A stretch of DNA of 7,695 nucleotides from Actinomycetota bacterium (GTDB lineage Bacteria; Actinomycetota; Thermoleophilia; Solirubrobacterales; Thermoleophilaceae). The position numbers and the translations under genes were made by a program. Location of the stretch: assembly GCA_005885165.1 (NCBI GenBank), contig VAXR01000062.1, positions 3,673 through 11,367 of the forward strand, read 5' to 3'. Positions 1 to 6,257 of this stretch are shown here, piece by piece; position 1 is the stretch's first letter; the number at the start of each line of letters is the position of its first letter. The notes under the pieces were generated by a model. The model was not told the origin of the DNA. It saw only the letters and a program-made list of their open reading frames with translations, and searched no databases.

Positions 1-705
1 CCAGCGGCGGGCTACCGGCGCGGTTGCGCCCGCCCCGTACACGATCGGCACGGTGTCGTGCAGGCGGCGCGCGAGCGCCTTTGCCTCTGACTCGTCGGGA
101 GCGTCCGGCCCCCACTCGCCGGCGAGCTCGCTCAGCAGCGCGGACGCCGCCCCCACCTCGCCTCGAAGCGCCGGGGCGGCCCCGCAGGCGGCGGCGCACT
201 CGAGCGCGGCCACCGTCATGTAGGCGACCGCGGCGCGCGGACGCATCCCCGACGGCACCCCGATGACCGGCACCGCCTCCGACCGAGCACGTTGGGCGAG
301 CTCGCCGCCGGTCGTGACGACGGCACGTGCGGCCCCGAGCTCCCCCGCCGCCTCGAAGCAGCTCACGGTCTCCTCGGTGTCCCCCGAGTAGCTCGCGCAG
401 AGCACGAGGCTGTCGGCCGGGAGCCAGGGCGGAAGCCCGTAGCCGCGGACCGTGCGGATCGGCGCCGCGGCGCGCTGGCCGGCGATGCCCGCGGCGAGGT
501 CGCCGCCGATCGCCGAGCCGCCCATCCCGGCCACGACGAGGCCTCCGGCGGCCTCGGTCTTCGGCACGCGCGCCGACTCGGCGCGCCACAGCGCGTCCTC
601 GAGCTGCGCGTGCTGCTGGAGGACGTCGTCGAGCATCCGCGCGCGATCGATCGCGGCCACTGCCTCCCGGGTAAGCGCGGTCATGCGACCCCGGGCTCCC
701 GTCAT
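1..705 (-). CDS. Bifunctional phosphoglucose/phosphomannose isomerase (SIS fold), C-terminus cut by window edge
   Basis: Cytoplasmic enzyme expected to interconvert fructose-6-phosphate with glucose-6-phosphate and mannose-6-phosphate, the entry step to GDP-mannose. 235 codons are visible and the frame runs open off position 1. The N-terminal SIS sugar-phosphate domain carries the glycine-rich loop GMGGSAIGGD (residues 60-69) and the phosphate-binding SYSGDTEET (106-114). A VPSGMRPRAA segment (150-159) and the domain-linking IVYG strand (220-223) match the archaeal/actinobacterial Pgi/Pmi family. Members are usually about 310-350 residues, so the second SIS domain and the catalytic Glu/His region lie outside the window. 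The start is ambiguous: ATG at 705 has GAGGG 9 nt upstream and lies 16 bp after the previous stop, while an in-frame ATG at 684 has GGAG 11 nt upstream and gives a more typical N-terminus (MTALTREAV). It is the second gene after the GDP-mannose pyrophosphorylase, probably co-transcribed, which favours the mannose activity. A plain SIS-domain sugar isomerase is the alternative. Confidence 0.85.
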   Translation of the reverse strand, partial: MTGARGRMTALTREAVAAIDRARMLDDVLQQHAQLEDALWRAESARVPKTEAAGGLVVAGMGGSAIGGDLAAGIAGQRAAAPIRTVRGYGLPPWLPADSLVLCASYSGDTEETVSCFEAAGELGAARAVVTTGGELAQRARSEAVPVIGVPSGMRPRAAVAYMTVAALECAAACGAAPALRGEVGAASALLSELAGEWGPDAPDESEAKALARRLHDTVPIVYGAGATAPVARRW

Positions 706-721
706 CCCACCCGGCCCTCGC

Positions 722-1750
722 TCATCCGACCCGATCCCCCGGCTCGATACGCGTCCCGGCGTCCAGCCGCGCGCCGGCGCCGACGGTCGCGCCCGCCCCG
801 ACGATGGTGCGCTCTGCGATGCGCGCGCCGTCCTCCACGCGCACGCCCTCGGCGAGCACCGCGCCCGACACCTGGCAGTCGCTCCCGACCCAGACGTCGT
901 CGAGCAGCACCGAGCGCTCGATCGTCGATCCGTCGCCGACCGAGCAGTGGCGACCGAGCACGGACATCGGCCCGATCCTGGCGCCGCTCGTGATGCAGCC
1001 CTCGCCGATCAGCGATCCGGTCTCGTCGCGAGGGGGGAGCGTGCTCCGGACCCGATCCGCGAGCAGGTCGTAGGTCGCCTCGAGGTATCGCTCCGGGGTC
1101 CCGATGTCGATCCAGTAGCCGGCGGCCATGTATCCGTAAAGGCCGTCCCCCACCATGCCCGGGAAGACTTCCCGCTCGAACGACACGGCCCTCCCGGGCG
1201 GGATGCGGAAGACCAGCTCCCGCTCGAGCACGTACGCGCCCGCATTGATGCGGTTGGTCGGCGCGGGGCCGTCGCTCTTCTCGAGGAACGCCTCGACCCG
1301 GCCATCGGACGCGGTCGGCACCACGCCGTAGCTCGTGGTGTCGGAGACTGCGATCAGCGCAAGCGTGGCGGTAGCGCCGGTGCGCTCGTGCTGCTCGATC
1401 TCTGCGGTGAGATCGATGTCGGTCAGGGCGTCGCCGTTCAACACGAGGAAACGCTCCGCGAGCAGGCCGCGGTCCCCGGCCAGGCGAACGGGCCCGGCGG
1501 TGCTGAGCGGCTCCTCCTCCACCACGTAGCGAAGCGCGACCGAACCGTGACGATCGCCGAGCACCTCTTCCACGGCCGTGGAGAGGAACCCGCAGGAGAG
1601 GATCGCGTCGTCCACGCCGTGGGCGGCGAGCCAGTCGAGCATGAAGGTCAGGAACGGGCGCCCCGCCAACGGCATGACCGGCTTCGGAACCGACAGCGTC
1701 AGCGGCCGCAGCCGCGTCCCCTCGCCGCCGGCGAGGACCAGTGCCTGCAT
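722..1750 (-). CDS. Sugar-phosphate nucleotidyltransferase, probable mannose-1-phosphate guanylyltransferase
   Basis: Predicted to make GDP-mannose from mannose-1-phosphate and GTP in the cytoplasm. The 342-residue protein has a Rossmann-like nucleotidyltransferase domain (about 1-235) with the nucleotide-binding loop GGEGTRLRPLT (8-18), conserved KP (23-24), the metal-binding NGD (105-107), FLEK (155-158), INAG (168-171) and WIDIGTP (213-219). It is followed by left-handed beta-helix hexapeptide repeats (about 245-340). From memory, the N-terminal domain closely resembles Mycobacterium tuberculosis Rv3264c (GDP-mannose pyrophosphorylase), and the adjacent phosphomannose isomerase supports that substrate. 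Sugar and nucleotide specificity cannot be proven by eye; glucose-1-phosphate thymidylyl- or uridylyltransferase is the alternative. It starts with ATG at 1750, has no Shine-Dalgarno site, and has a TACCCT box 7 nt upstream, suggesting a leaderless mRNA. Its TGA stop at 722-724 is followed 16 bp later by the isomerase start. Confidence 0.9.
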   Translation of the reverse strand: MQALVLAGGEGTRLRPLTLSVPKPVMPLAGRPFLTFMLDWLAAHGVDDAILSCGFLSTAVEEVLGDRHGSVALRYVVEEEPLSTAGPVRLAGDRGLLAERFLVLNGDALTDIDLTAEIEQHERTGATATLALIAVSDTTSYGVVPTASDGRVEAFLEKSDGPAPTNRINAGAYVLERELVFRIPPGRAVSFEREVFPGMVGDGLYGYMAAGYWIDIGTPERYLEATYDLLADRVRSTLPPRDETGSLIGEGCITSGARIGPMSVLGRHCSVGDGSTIERSVLLDDVWVGSDCQVSGAVLAEGVRVEDGARIAERTIVGAGATVGAGARLDAGTRIEPGDRVG

Positions 1751-1757
1751 CCGCGGG

Positions 1758-1763
1758 AGGGTA
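1758..1763 (-). promoter_or_regulatory. Candidate -10 box (TACCCT) for the guanylyltransferase operon, leaderless
   Basis: Read on the minus strand, TACCCT fits TANNNT and ends 7 nt before the ATG at 1750, so transcription would begin at or next to the start codon. No convincing -35 hexamer is seen 16-18 nt upstream. The box overlaps the -10 box of the divergent gene by two base pairs. Its function is inferred. Confidence 0.42.
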
Positions 1764-1767
1764 GTCT
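1762..1767 (+). promoter_or_regulatory. Candidate -10 box (TAGTCT) for the ligase gene, leaderless
   Basis: TAGTCT fits TANNNT and ends 7 nt before the GTG start at 1775. A purine-rich GGGAGGG lies at 1755-1761, but 13 nt from the GTG it is too far for a normal Shine-Dalgarno site, and on the opposite strand it forms part of the divergent -10 region. No clear -35 is visible. Confidence 0.42.
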
Positions 1768-1774
1768 GGCGCCG

Positions 1775-3355
1775 GTGCGACGGCCCTTAACGGCGCTCGC
1801 AGTCGTGGTGCTGCTCGCGGGTCCGACGGCGCTCGCCTTCTTCACGGGCGGCTACTTCGAGGGACCGCGGCTGACGGCTGGGATCACCGCCGCCGCGATC
1901 GCCGCGCTCGCGGCGCTCATCGCGCCGCGCGTGCTGCCCCAGTCCAGGAGCGGCCGGATAACGATCGCCGGGATGGTGCTGCTGGTGGCCTGGGTGGGCG
2001 TCTCGATCGCGTGGGCGCCGGTCCGCCAGGACGCCTACGGGGACTTCGAGCGGCTCGTGATGTACCTCGCGGTGCTCGTGTGCGCGGCGGCGCTCCTCCG
2101 CGGCCGGGCGGCGCTCTCGGCGGTCGAGCCCGCCCTGGCGATGGGCGCGGCGATCGTCGTGACCTACGGGCTGTCGGAGCGGCTGCTCCCGGGCGTCCTC
2201 CACTTCCAGCGCAGCCTCGGCGCGGCGGGACGGCTCGAGCAGCCGCTCACCTACTGGAACGCGATGGGCGCGCTGGCGGCGATGGGGATGGTGCTGTGCG
2301 CGCGCCTCGCGGGCGACGCGACCCGCGCCGTCGCGCTGCGGACGGGCGCCGTGGTGGCGGCCGCCCCGCTCGGCACCGGCTTCTACCTCACGCTCTCGCG
2401 CGGGGCTTACGGCGCCCTGATCGCCGGCCTCCTGACGCTCGTGTTCCTTAGCCCGACGCGCTCTCAGCTCCGCGGCGCCGCCCTCGTGCTCCTCACCGCG
2501 GCGGTGCCCGCCCTGGTCGCCGGGAACCTGGGGTCGGTACAGACCCTCCACGGGACCCTCGCCCACCGCGAGGCGCAGGGTGGGCTTGCGCTCGCCGTCC
2601 TGGTTGCGGCCGCGCTGGCGGGAGGCGTCGCGACGATCCTGATCGCGCGCTCGGAGCACGCCGGGCGCCTGCGGACCGCCGCCGTCGCGCTGCCGCGGCG
2701 CGCGCTGCTCGGTGCGGCGGTTCCGATCGTCGTCCTGGGGCTCATCGCGCTCGGCGGCCTGGTTCAGGAGCGCCACAAGGTGACGACGTACCTGACGCCG
2801 GCCGCCAACTCACAGCGACTCGTCTCGCTCACGAACGACCGCTACGCGTACTGGGGGGTCGCTCTCGACGCGTTCGCCGCGCACCCGCTGAACGGAGTCG
2901 GCTCCGGGGGCTTCCGGGAGGAGTGGCTCGCGCGCCGCACTCTGCCGGAGAACGCCCGCGACGCGCACTCCCTCTACATCGAGACCGCGGGGGAGCTCGG
3001 GCTCGTCGGCCTGCTCGTGCTCGCGGTGCTGATAGCCGGCGTCGCGGGCTCGGCGCGCTCCGCGGCGCGCGTCTACCCCGTGCGCGCCCCCGGGATGATC
3101 GCGGCCGTCGTGGCCTTCGCCATGCACGCCGGACTCGACTGGGACTGGGAGATGCCCGCGGTCTCGCTCGTTGCGATCCTCCTCATGGGGGCGCTGGTTG
3201 CGATGGGCGACCTCCCGCCCTCGCTGCCCACCACGCATCGAGGGCTACGGCGGCGAGAATCGCGACCGACAGCTCAGCCGGTTCCCGAAACCGTGGCTCT
3301 CCATAGCCTCCGAGCACCGACGCCAGCGCGACGACCACCGGCCCCGCGAAGATGA
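1775..3355 (+). CDS. O-antigen ligase / polymerase family membrane protein (Wzy/WaaL type)
   Basis: Polytopic membrane protein expected to polymerise or ligate undecaprenyl-linked glycan on the outer membrane face. It is 526 residues from the GTG at 1775, starting with a basic tip (VRRP) and a first membrane helix (about 5-24). Family marks include TYWNAMG (159-165), LSRGAYG (207-213) and the large external loop near the C-terminus with HPLNGVGSGGF (370-380) and DAHSLYIETAGELGLVG (396-412). This is the usual Wzy_C pattern with a conserved His before a final helix group. The frame is open far upstream (to 452), but that stretch is antisense to the two mannose genes. The GTG at 1775 is preferred because it directly precedes the first helix and follows a -10-like box. 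Residues from about 480 to 526 are a Pro/Arg-rich tail without membrane character, encoded opposite the 3' end of the convergent GT39 gene. Polymerase versus ligase activity cannot be told from sequence. Confidence 0.87.
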   Translation: MRRPLTALAVVVLLAGPTALAFFTGGYFEGPRLTAGITAAAIAALAALIAPRVLPQSRSGRITIAGMVLLVAWVGVSIAWAPVRQDAYGDFERLVMYLAVLVCAAALLRGRAALSAVEPALAMGAAIVVTYGLSERLLPGVLHFQRSLGAAGRLEQPLTYWNAMGALAAMGMVLCARLAGDATRAVALRTGAVVAAAPLGTGFYLTLSRGAYGALIAGLLTLVFLSPTRSQLRGAALVLLTAAVPALVAGNLGSVQTLHGTLAHREAQGGLALAVLVAAALAGGVATILIARSEHAGRLRTAAVALPRRALLGAAVPIVVLGLIALGGLVQERHKVTTYLTPAANSQRLVSLTNDRYAYWGVALDAFAAHPLNGVGSGGFREEWLARRTLPENARDAHSLYIETAGELGLVGLLVLAVLIAGVAGSARSAARVYPVRAPGMIAAVVAFAMHAGLDWDWEMPAVSLVAILLMGALVAMGDLPPSLPTTHRGLRRRESRPTAQPVPETVALHSLRAPTPARRPPAPRR

Positions 3356-4469
3356 CCAGCGACGCCCGGCGGCGCCGAAGCACAACCGCGCCGGCCACGG
3401 CGAGCGGCAGGAGCAGGAGGAAGACGGCGAGTCCGAGGCCGGTCATGACCGACTCCCGTCCCTGGGCGAAGCGCGCGTAACCGATCGGGTTGTATAGCCC
3501 GAGCGTCCGCAGCAGGCGCACACCAAGCACGACCGGCAGCCGGCCCGCATGGTCCGTCGCGTAGTCCAGGCCAACCTTGCGGAAGATGGCCGCGGTGGCC
3601 GCCTCGTTGGAGCCGGCGCGCCGGGGAACGCAGAACAGGTCCCAGGTTCCGAGCGACGCGCCCCAGTACGTGGAACGGCAGTTGGCACCCACCAGCAGCG
3701 AGCCGTTGTTGTTCGAGATCGGCACGAAGCGGTCGAAGACGTCGGCGTTCCGGACGGTCCAGGGAACGAGGGCGACGGCGCACGCCGCCGTCGCGACGCC
3801 GACCCGCAGGGGCCAGCCCACACCCGCGCGTACGGCGACCGGGATCGCCACGAGCGGCAGCAGCAGTAGCCCCTCGGCGCGGGTGAGGGCCGTCAGCGCG
3901 ATGAGGACTCCAAGGACACCGGCGCGCAGCACGGACGGTTTGCCCTTGAGCGCGTACGCGGCGGCCATGACCGCCGCGGTGAGCATCCCGAAGAGCGCCT
4001 CGCTCATGATCGCGCCGTCGGCGGTCACGAGCATCGGGTGGACGGCGACGATACCCGCGGCGATCAGTCCGGCGCGCTCCCCGGCCACCCGGCGCCCGAC
4101 GACCCCCACCAGGGCGATGGTCGGCACGCCGACCGCGCAGACCACGATGCGCTGGTGGTAGTAGTTGATGACCCCGGCCTTGGCGATTGCCCCGAGCAGC
4201 AGGGGATAGAGCGGAGGGTGCAGGGCCGTGGGCTCGAGCCGGCCGAAGAGCTTGAAGCCGACCGGATTGGCGAAGCCGTGGCCCTCGGCGATCAGGCGGC
4301 CCAGCACGTAGTAGAAGTCGGAGTCGCCCTCGGGCCGCACGTCGGGCGACAGCACGATCACGTAGAACAGCCGCAACGCGAGCCCGAGCGCGGCGATCGC
4401 GGCGAGGCGGCGGGGGAACGCATGCGCGAGCCTGGAGCGCGCAGCCCTTAGGCCGGTCGCGACGGGCAC
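3183..4469 (-). CDS. GT39/ArnT-like membrane glycosyltransferase (GT-C fold), paralog 2
   Basis: Multi-pass GT-C enzyme expected to transfer a sugar from a polyprenyl-phosphate donor to an acceptor outside the membrane; 428 residues. After the first helix (about 23-40) comes an acidic loop motif EGDSD (47-51), where GT-C enzymes keep their catalytic acid, then HPPLYP (84-89), TRAEGLLLLPL (196-206), PWTVRNA (236-242) and YGEPRFREPAEL (389-400). An extracytoplasmic loop has Cys264 and Cys280 in GANC-x3-Y...W-x-L-x-C, likely a disulfide. It is clearly paralogous to the gene at 4916-6196, with matching motifs in order. The GTG start at 4469 lies 4 nt after the TGA of the small upstream gene and has no Shine-Dalgarno site or -10 box, so translational coupling is likely. 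The 3' end overlaps the convergent ligase gene by 173 bp. Donor and acceptor are unknown; given the mannose genes nearby, a mannosyltransferase is possible but unproven. Confidence 0.87.
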   Translation of the reverse strand: MPVATGLRAARSRLAHAFPRRLAAIAALGLALRLFYVIVLSPDVRPEGDSDFYYVLGRLIAEGHGFANPVGFKLFGRLEPTALHPPLYPLLLGAIAKAGVINYYHQRIVVCAVGVPTIALVGVVGRRVAGERAGLIAAGIVAVHPMLVTADGAIMSEALFGMLTAAVMAAAYALKGKPSVLRAGVLGVLIALTALTRAEGLLLLPLVAIPVAVRAGVGWPLRVGVATAACAVALVPWTVRNADVFDRFVPISNNNGSLLVGANCRSTYWGASLGTWDLFCVPRRAGSNEAATAAIFRKVGLDYATDHAGRLPVVLGVRLLRTLGLYNPIGYARFAQGRESVMTGLGLAVFLLLLPLAVAGAVVLRRRRASLVIFAGPVVVALASVLGGYGEPRFREPAELSVAILAAVALDAWWAARAGGRPSQPAPP

Positions 4470-4473
4470 CTGT

Positions 4474-4890
4474 TCAGCGGCGCCGGCTCGGCTGAATGAT
4501 CAGCTTCCTCAGGTGCGCCTCCGCGTCCGCCGCGCGCTTCGGATCGGTGACCCGTGTGATGGCGGCGATCACGATCCAGCCCAGCCGGTTGCGCGGCTCG
4601 CTGCGCGCAAGCTTCTCCGCGGCCGCGAGCGCCTTGCTGCGGCGCCCCGCGGCGAAGTAGAGGTAGACGCGCTCGGTGAGAGGACCGTCATCGCCCGGGC
4701 GGAGGTCCTGCGCGCGGCGCGTGTCGGCGACCCCCTTCCGGAGGAGCGCGGGCGTGAGCGACCGCCGGCTCGCGGTCCTCTGTGCAGCCGCGAGGGCGTG
4801 CATGTCCACGACCGAGACGGCCAGCCATACGATCGCCGCGACGGCCACGACGCCGACCGCGAGGCGCTGCACGAGGTCGGCCCGAGCCAC
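4474..4890 (-). CDS. Small membrane-anchored TPR-like protein of unknown function
   Basis: 138 residues. There is one strongly hydrophobic N-terminal segment (about 9-29) followed by a charged helical domain. Residues 74-105 (YLYFAAGRRSKALAAAEKL and onward) have the spacing of a tetratricopeptide helix pair, flanked by weaker helices (47-66 and 117-131), with a basic C-terminus (SRRR). A single-pass protein with a short TPR-like soluble part is the safest reading; no catalytic motif is seen. It sits between two paralogous GT-C glycosyltransferase genes on the same strand, 25 bp after the first and 4 bp before the second, so an assembly or adaptor role for the glycosyltransferases is a reasonable inference. 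The GTG start at 4890 has no Shine-Dalgarno site but has TACGGT 6 nt upstream, so it may also be transcribed from its own leaderless start. The hydrophobic segment followed directly by coding-like helices argues against a chance frame. Confidence 0.75.
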   Translation of the reverse strand: MARADLVQRLAVGVVAVAAIVWLAVSVVDMHALAAAQRTASRRSLTPALLRKGVADTRRAQDLRPGDDGPLTERVYLYFAAGRRSKALAAAEKLARSEPRNRLGWIVIAAITRVTDPKRAADAEAHLRKLIIQPSRRR

Positions 4891-4896
4891 GCGGCG

Positions 4897-4902
4897 ACCG
4901 TA
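4897..4902 (-). promoter_or_regulatory. Candidate internal -10 box (TACGGT) for the small TPR-like gene
   Basis: TACGGT on the minus strand fits TANNNT and ends 6 nt before the GTG at 4890, inside the 25 bp gap after the upstream GT39 stop. It resembles the boxes at the other gene starts in this window. It could be an internal leaderless promoter within the operon, or chance. Confidence 0.3.
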
Positions 4903-4915
4903 GCAAGCGTCCGGA

Positions 4916-6196
4916 TCAGGCGGTGCGCTCGGCGTCCCGCCGCAGCCGGCGCAGCAGGCCGGGAGCTCGGTCGAGCGTCACGGCCGCCAGCACCACGATC
5001 GAGATGTCGGCGGGGTGGCGGAAGCGCGGCACGCCGTAGCCGATCGCACTCACGATCGTGACGAGCGCCACGGGGGCGAGCATGACGAGGAGCTCGGGTC
5101 GCCTGCGGCGGATCATCCAGCCGCCCGCGATCGCCAGCGGGAGCAGGACGTAGTAGGCCGCCACCCCGTCCTTGGTCGCCCAGCGCGCCTGGCTCTCCGC
5201 GAACATGACCTGGCGCTTCGGCTGCCAGAAGTCCCATGTGCGCATCACGCGAACCGGGATCACGACCGCCAGGCGACCCACGTGACGGCCCGTGTAGCGC
5301 AGCCCCTCACGTCGCCAGCGCGCCGATTGCTTTCCCTCGTCGGGAGTCGCCCGCTTGGAGATGCAATAGAGGTTCCAGCCGCCGAGGTCGATGCCGTGGT
5401 AGGTGCGGTGGCAGTTCGCTCCGGCGAGCAGCGTCGCATCGTTGTGGGAGAGCGTGAACTCGTGGAAAGTCGCGGCGTTGCGTACCACCCACGGCGAGAT
5501 CACGAGCAGGCAGGCGACTGTGGAGGCGCCGGCCAGGAGAAGCCGGCGCGCCTGCGCCCTGGCCGCAACCGGCCAGGCGAGCAGCGGCAACAGGAGCAGC
5601 GCCTCCGCCCGCGTCAGCGTGGCGAGCCCGATCAGGGCGCCGAGCGCCGCGGCCAGAGGCGGCCCGGGTTCGCGGTCGAGCAGCCGGAGCGCCGTCAGGA
5701 GAGCGGCGGCTATCAGCAGCCCGTAGAGCGTCTCGCTCATCATCGCCCCGTCCGCAGCGACGAGCACGGGGTAGACGGCGGCGATGCCGGCGGCGATCAG
5801 ACCGGCTCGCGGCCCGCCTAGCCGCCGCGCGATCAGGCCGATCAGCACGATCGTGCCGAAGCCGAACAGGGCGCCGCAGGCGCGCTGCGGGAGCTCACCG
5901 GTGCCGCCGAGCAGCGCGACGACCGACATGGCGAGCGGATAGAGGGGCGGGTGCGAGGCGCTCGGGATGTCCCGGCCGTACACGAACCCAAACGGATCGC
6001 TGAAGCCATGCCCATTTGCGATCAAGTCCGCCTGGCCGTGGAAGACGAGCGCGTCGCCTATGTCCGGCACGTGCCGGGCCAGGACGAGCACGTAGACGAG
6101 GCGAAGCGCCGCCCCGCCCAGCGCGATCGCAAGCAGGCCGCCGCCAAACACGCGCCGCGAATCGAGGTTCCCGACGCGCTCCCGGCGGGCAACCAT
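4916..6196 (-). CDS. GT39/ArnT-like membrane glycosyltransferase (GT-C fold), paralog 1
   Basis: Multi-pass membrane enzyme of 426 residues, expected to use a polyprenyl-phosphate sugar on the outer membrane face. The first helix (about 19-40) is followed by PDIGDAL (44-50) with Asp48 in the position of the GT-C catalytic acid, then HPPLYP (82-87), MSETLYGLL (153-161), TRAEALLLLPL (195-205), PWVVRNA (235-241), and a loop with Cys262 and Cys278 in GANC-x3-Y...W-x-L-x-C. It ends with YGVPRFRHPADI (387-398) and a basic cytoplasmic tail. Every one of these motifs recurs in order in the gene at 3183-4469, so the two arose by duplication. The acidic loop differs (PDIGDAL here, EGDSD there), hinting at different substrates. 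It is the first gene of a three-gene minus-strand operon. The ATG start at 6196 lacks a Shine-Dalgarno site and has TACTCT 7 nt upstream. Sugar specificity is not predictable by eye. Confidence 0.88.
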   Translation of the reverse strand: MVARRERVGNLDSRRVFGGGLLAIALGGAALRLVYVLVLARHVPDIGDALVFHGQADLIANGHGFSDPFGFVYGRDIPSASHPPLYPLAMSVVALLGGTGELPQRACGALFGFGTIVLIGLIARRLGGPRAGLIAAGIAAVYPVLVAADGAMMSETLYGLLIAAALLTALRLLDREPGPPLAAALGALIGLATLTRAEALLLLPLLAWPVAARAQARRLLLAGASTVACLLVISPWVVRNAATFHEFTLSHNDATLLAGANCHRTYHGIDLGGWNLYCISKRATPDEGKQSARWRREGLRYTGRHVGRLAVVIPVRVMRTWDFWQPKRQVMFAESQARWATKDGVAAYYVLLPLAIAGGWMIRRRRPELLVMLAPVALVTIVSAIGYGVPRFRHPADISIVVLAAVTLDRAPGLLRRLRRDAERTA

Positions 6197-6199
6197 CGC

Positions 6200-6219
6200 G
6201 GGCAGAGTATCTCGTGCCC
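6200..6219. repeat. Imperfect inverted repeat overlapping the GT39 operon -10 box
   Basis: GGGCAGAG and CTC-G-TGCCC form an 8 bp inverted repeat around a TAT centre with one bulged G. It covers the TACTCT -10 box read on the minus strand (6204-6209), so it could be an operator. Short inverted repeats are common in GC-rich DNA, so this is tentative. Confidence 0.25.
6204..6209 (-). promoter_or_regulatory. Candidate -10 box (TACTCT) for the GT39 operon, leaderless
   Basis: On the minus strand TACTCT fits TANNNT and ends 7 nt before the ATG at 6196. No -35 hexamer is recognisable. It lies in the 61 bp divergent gap shared with the AftD-like gene. Confidence 0.45.
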
Positions 6220-6242
6220 CTCGCCCAGCGGGCCGCCTCGCG

Positions 6243-6248
6243 TACCCT
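6243..6248 (+). promoter_or_regulatory. Candidate -10 box (TACCCT) for the AftD-like gene
   Basis: TACCCT fits TANNNT and ends 9 nt before the proposed TTG start at 6258, giving an mRNA with a leader of a few bases or none. It supports the TTG start, which has no Shine-Dalgarno site. The spacing is slightly longer than at the other starts. Confidence 0.37.
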
Positions 6249-6257
6249 GACGCGGCC

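Noticed and set aside
722..725. ATGA overlap at the end of the pyrophosphorylase suggesting a coupled start at 725
   Set aside because: The frame from the ATG at 725 reaches a stop after seven codons and is not in frame with the isomerase. The real start is at 705 or 684.
452..1774. Long plus-strand open frame continuous with the ligase gene (967 codons in total from 452)
   Set aside because: This part is antisense to the isomerase and pyrophosphorylase, which carry unmistakable family motifs. Its translation is Arg/Ala/Asp/His-rich without membrane or domain character, and the ligase fold begins only after 1775.
1787..2776. 329-codon minus-strand open frame opposite the ligase gene
   Set aside because: It is a charged, repetitive Arg/Gln/Glu/His composition with no recognisable domain, antisense to a well-supported membrane protein gene.
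3183..3355. Possible bidirectional terminator between the convergent genes
   Set aside because: I found no strong hairpin with a T-tract on either strand. The region is coding on both strands, so no terminator is called.
4513..5237. Alternative frames on both strands across the small TPR-like gene (for example 4513-5061 plus and 4569-5237 minus)
   Set aside because: They cross the end of the conserved GT39 coding region and lack any membrane or domain pattern. The 138-residue frame has a clean hydrophobic anchor, fits tightly in the operon and gives a TPR-like helix pair.
5015..5821. 268-codon plus-strand open frame opposite the first GT39-like gene
   Set aside because: It is a shadow frame, hydrophilic and Arg/Glu/Gln-rich, while the opposite strand has all the GT-C motifs.
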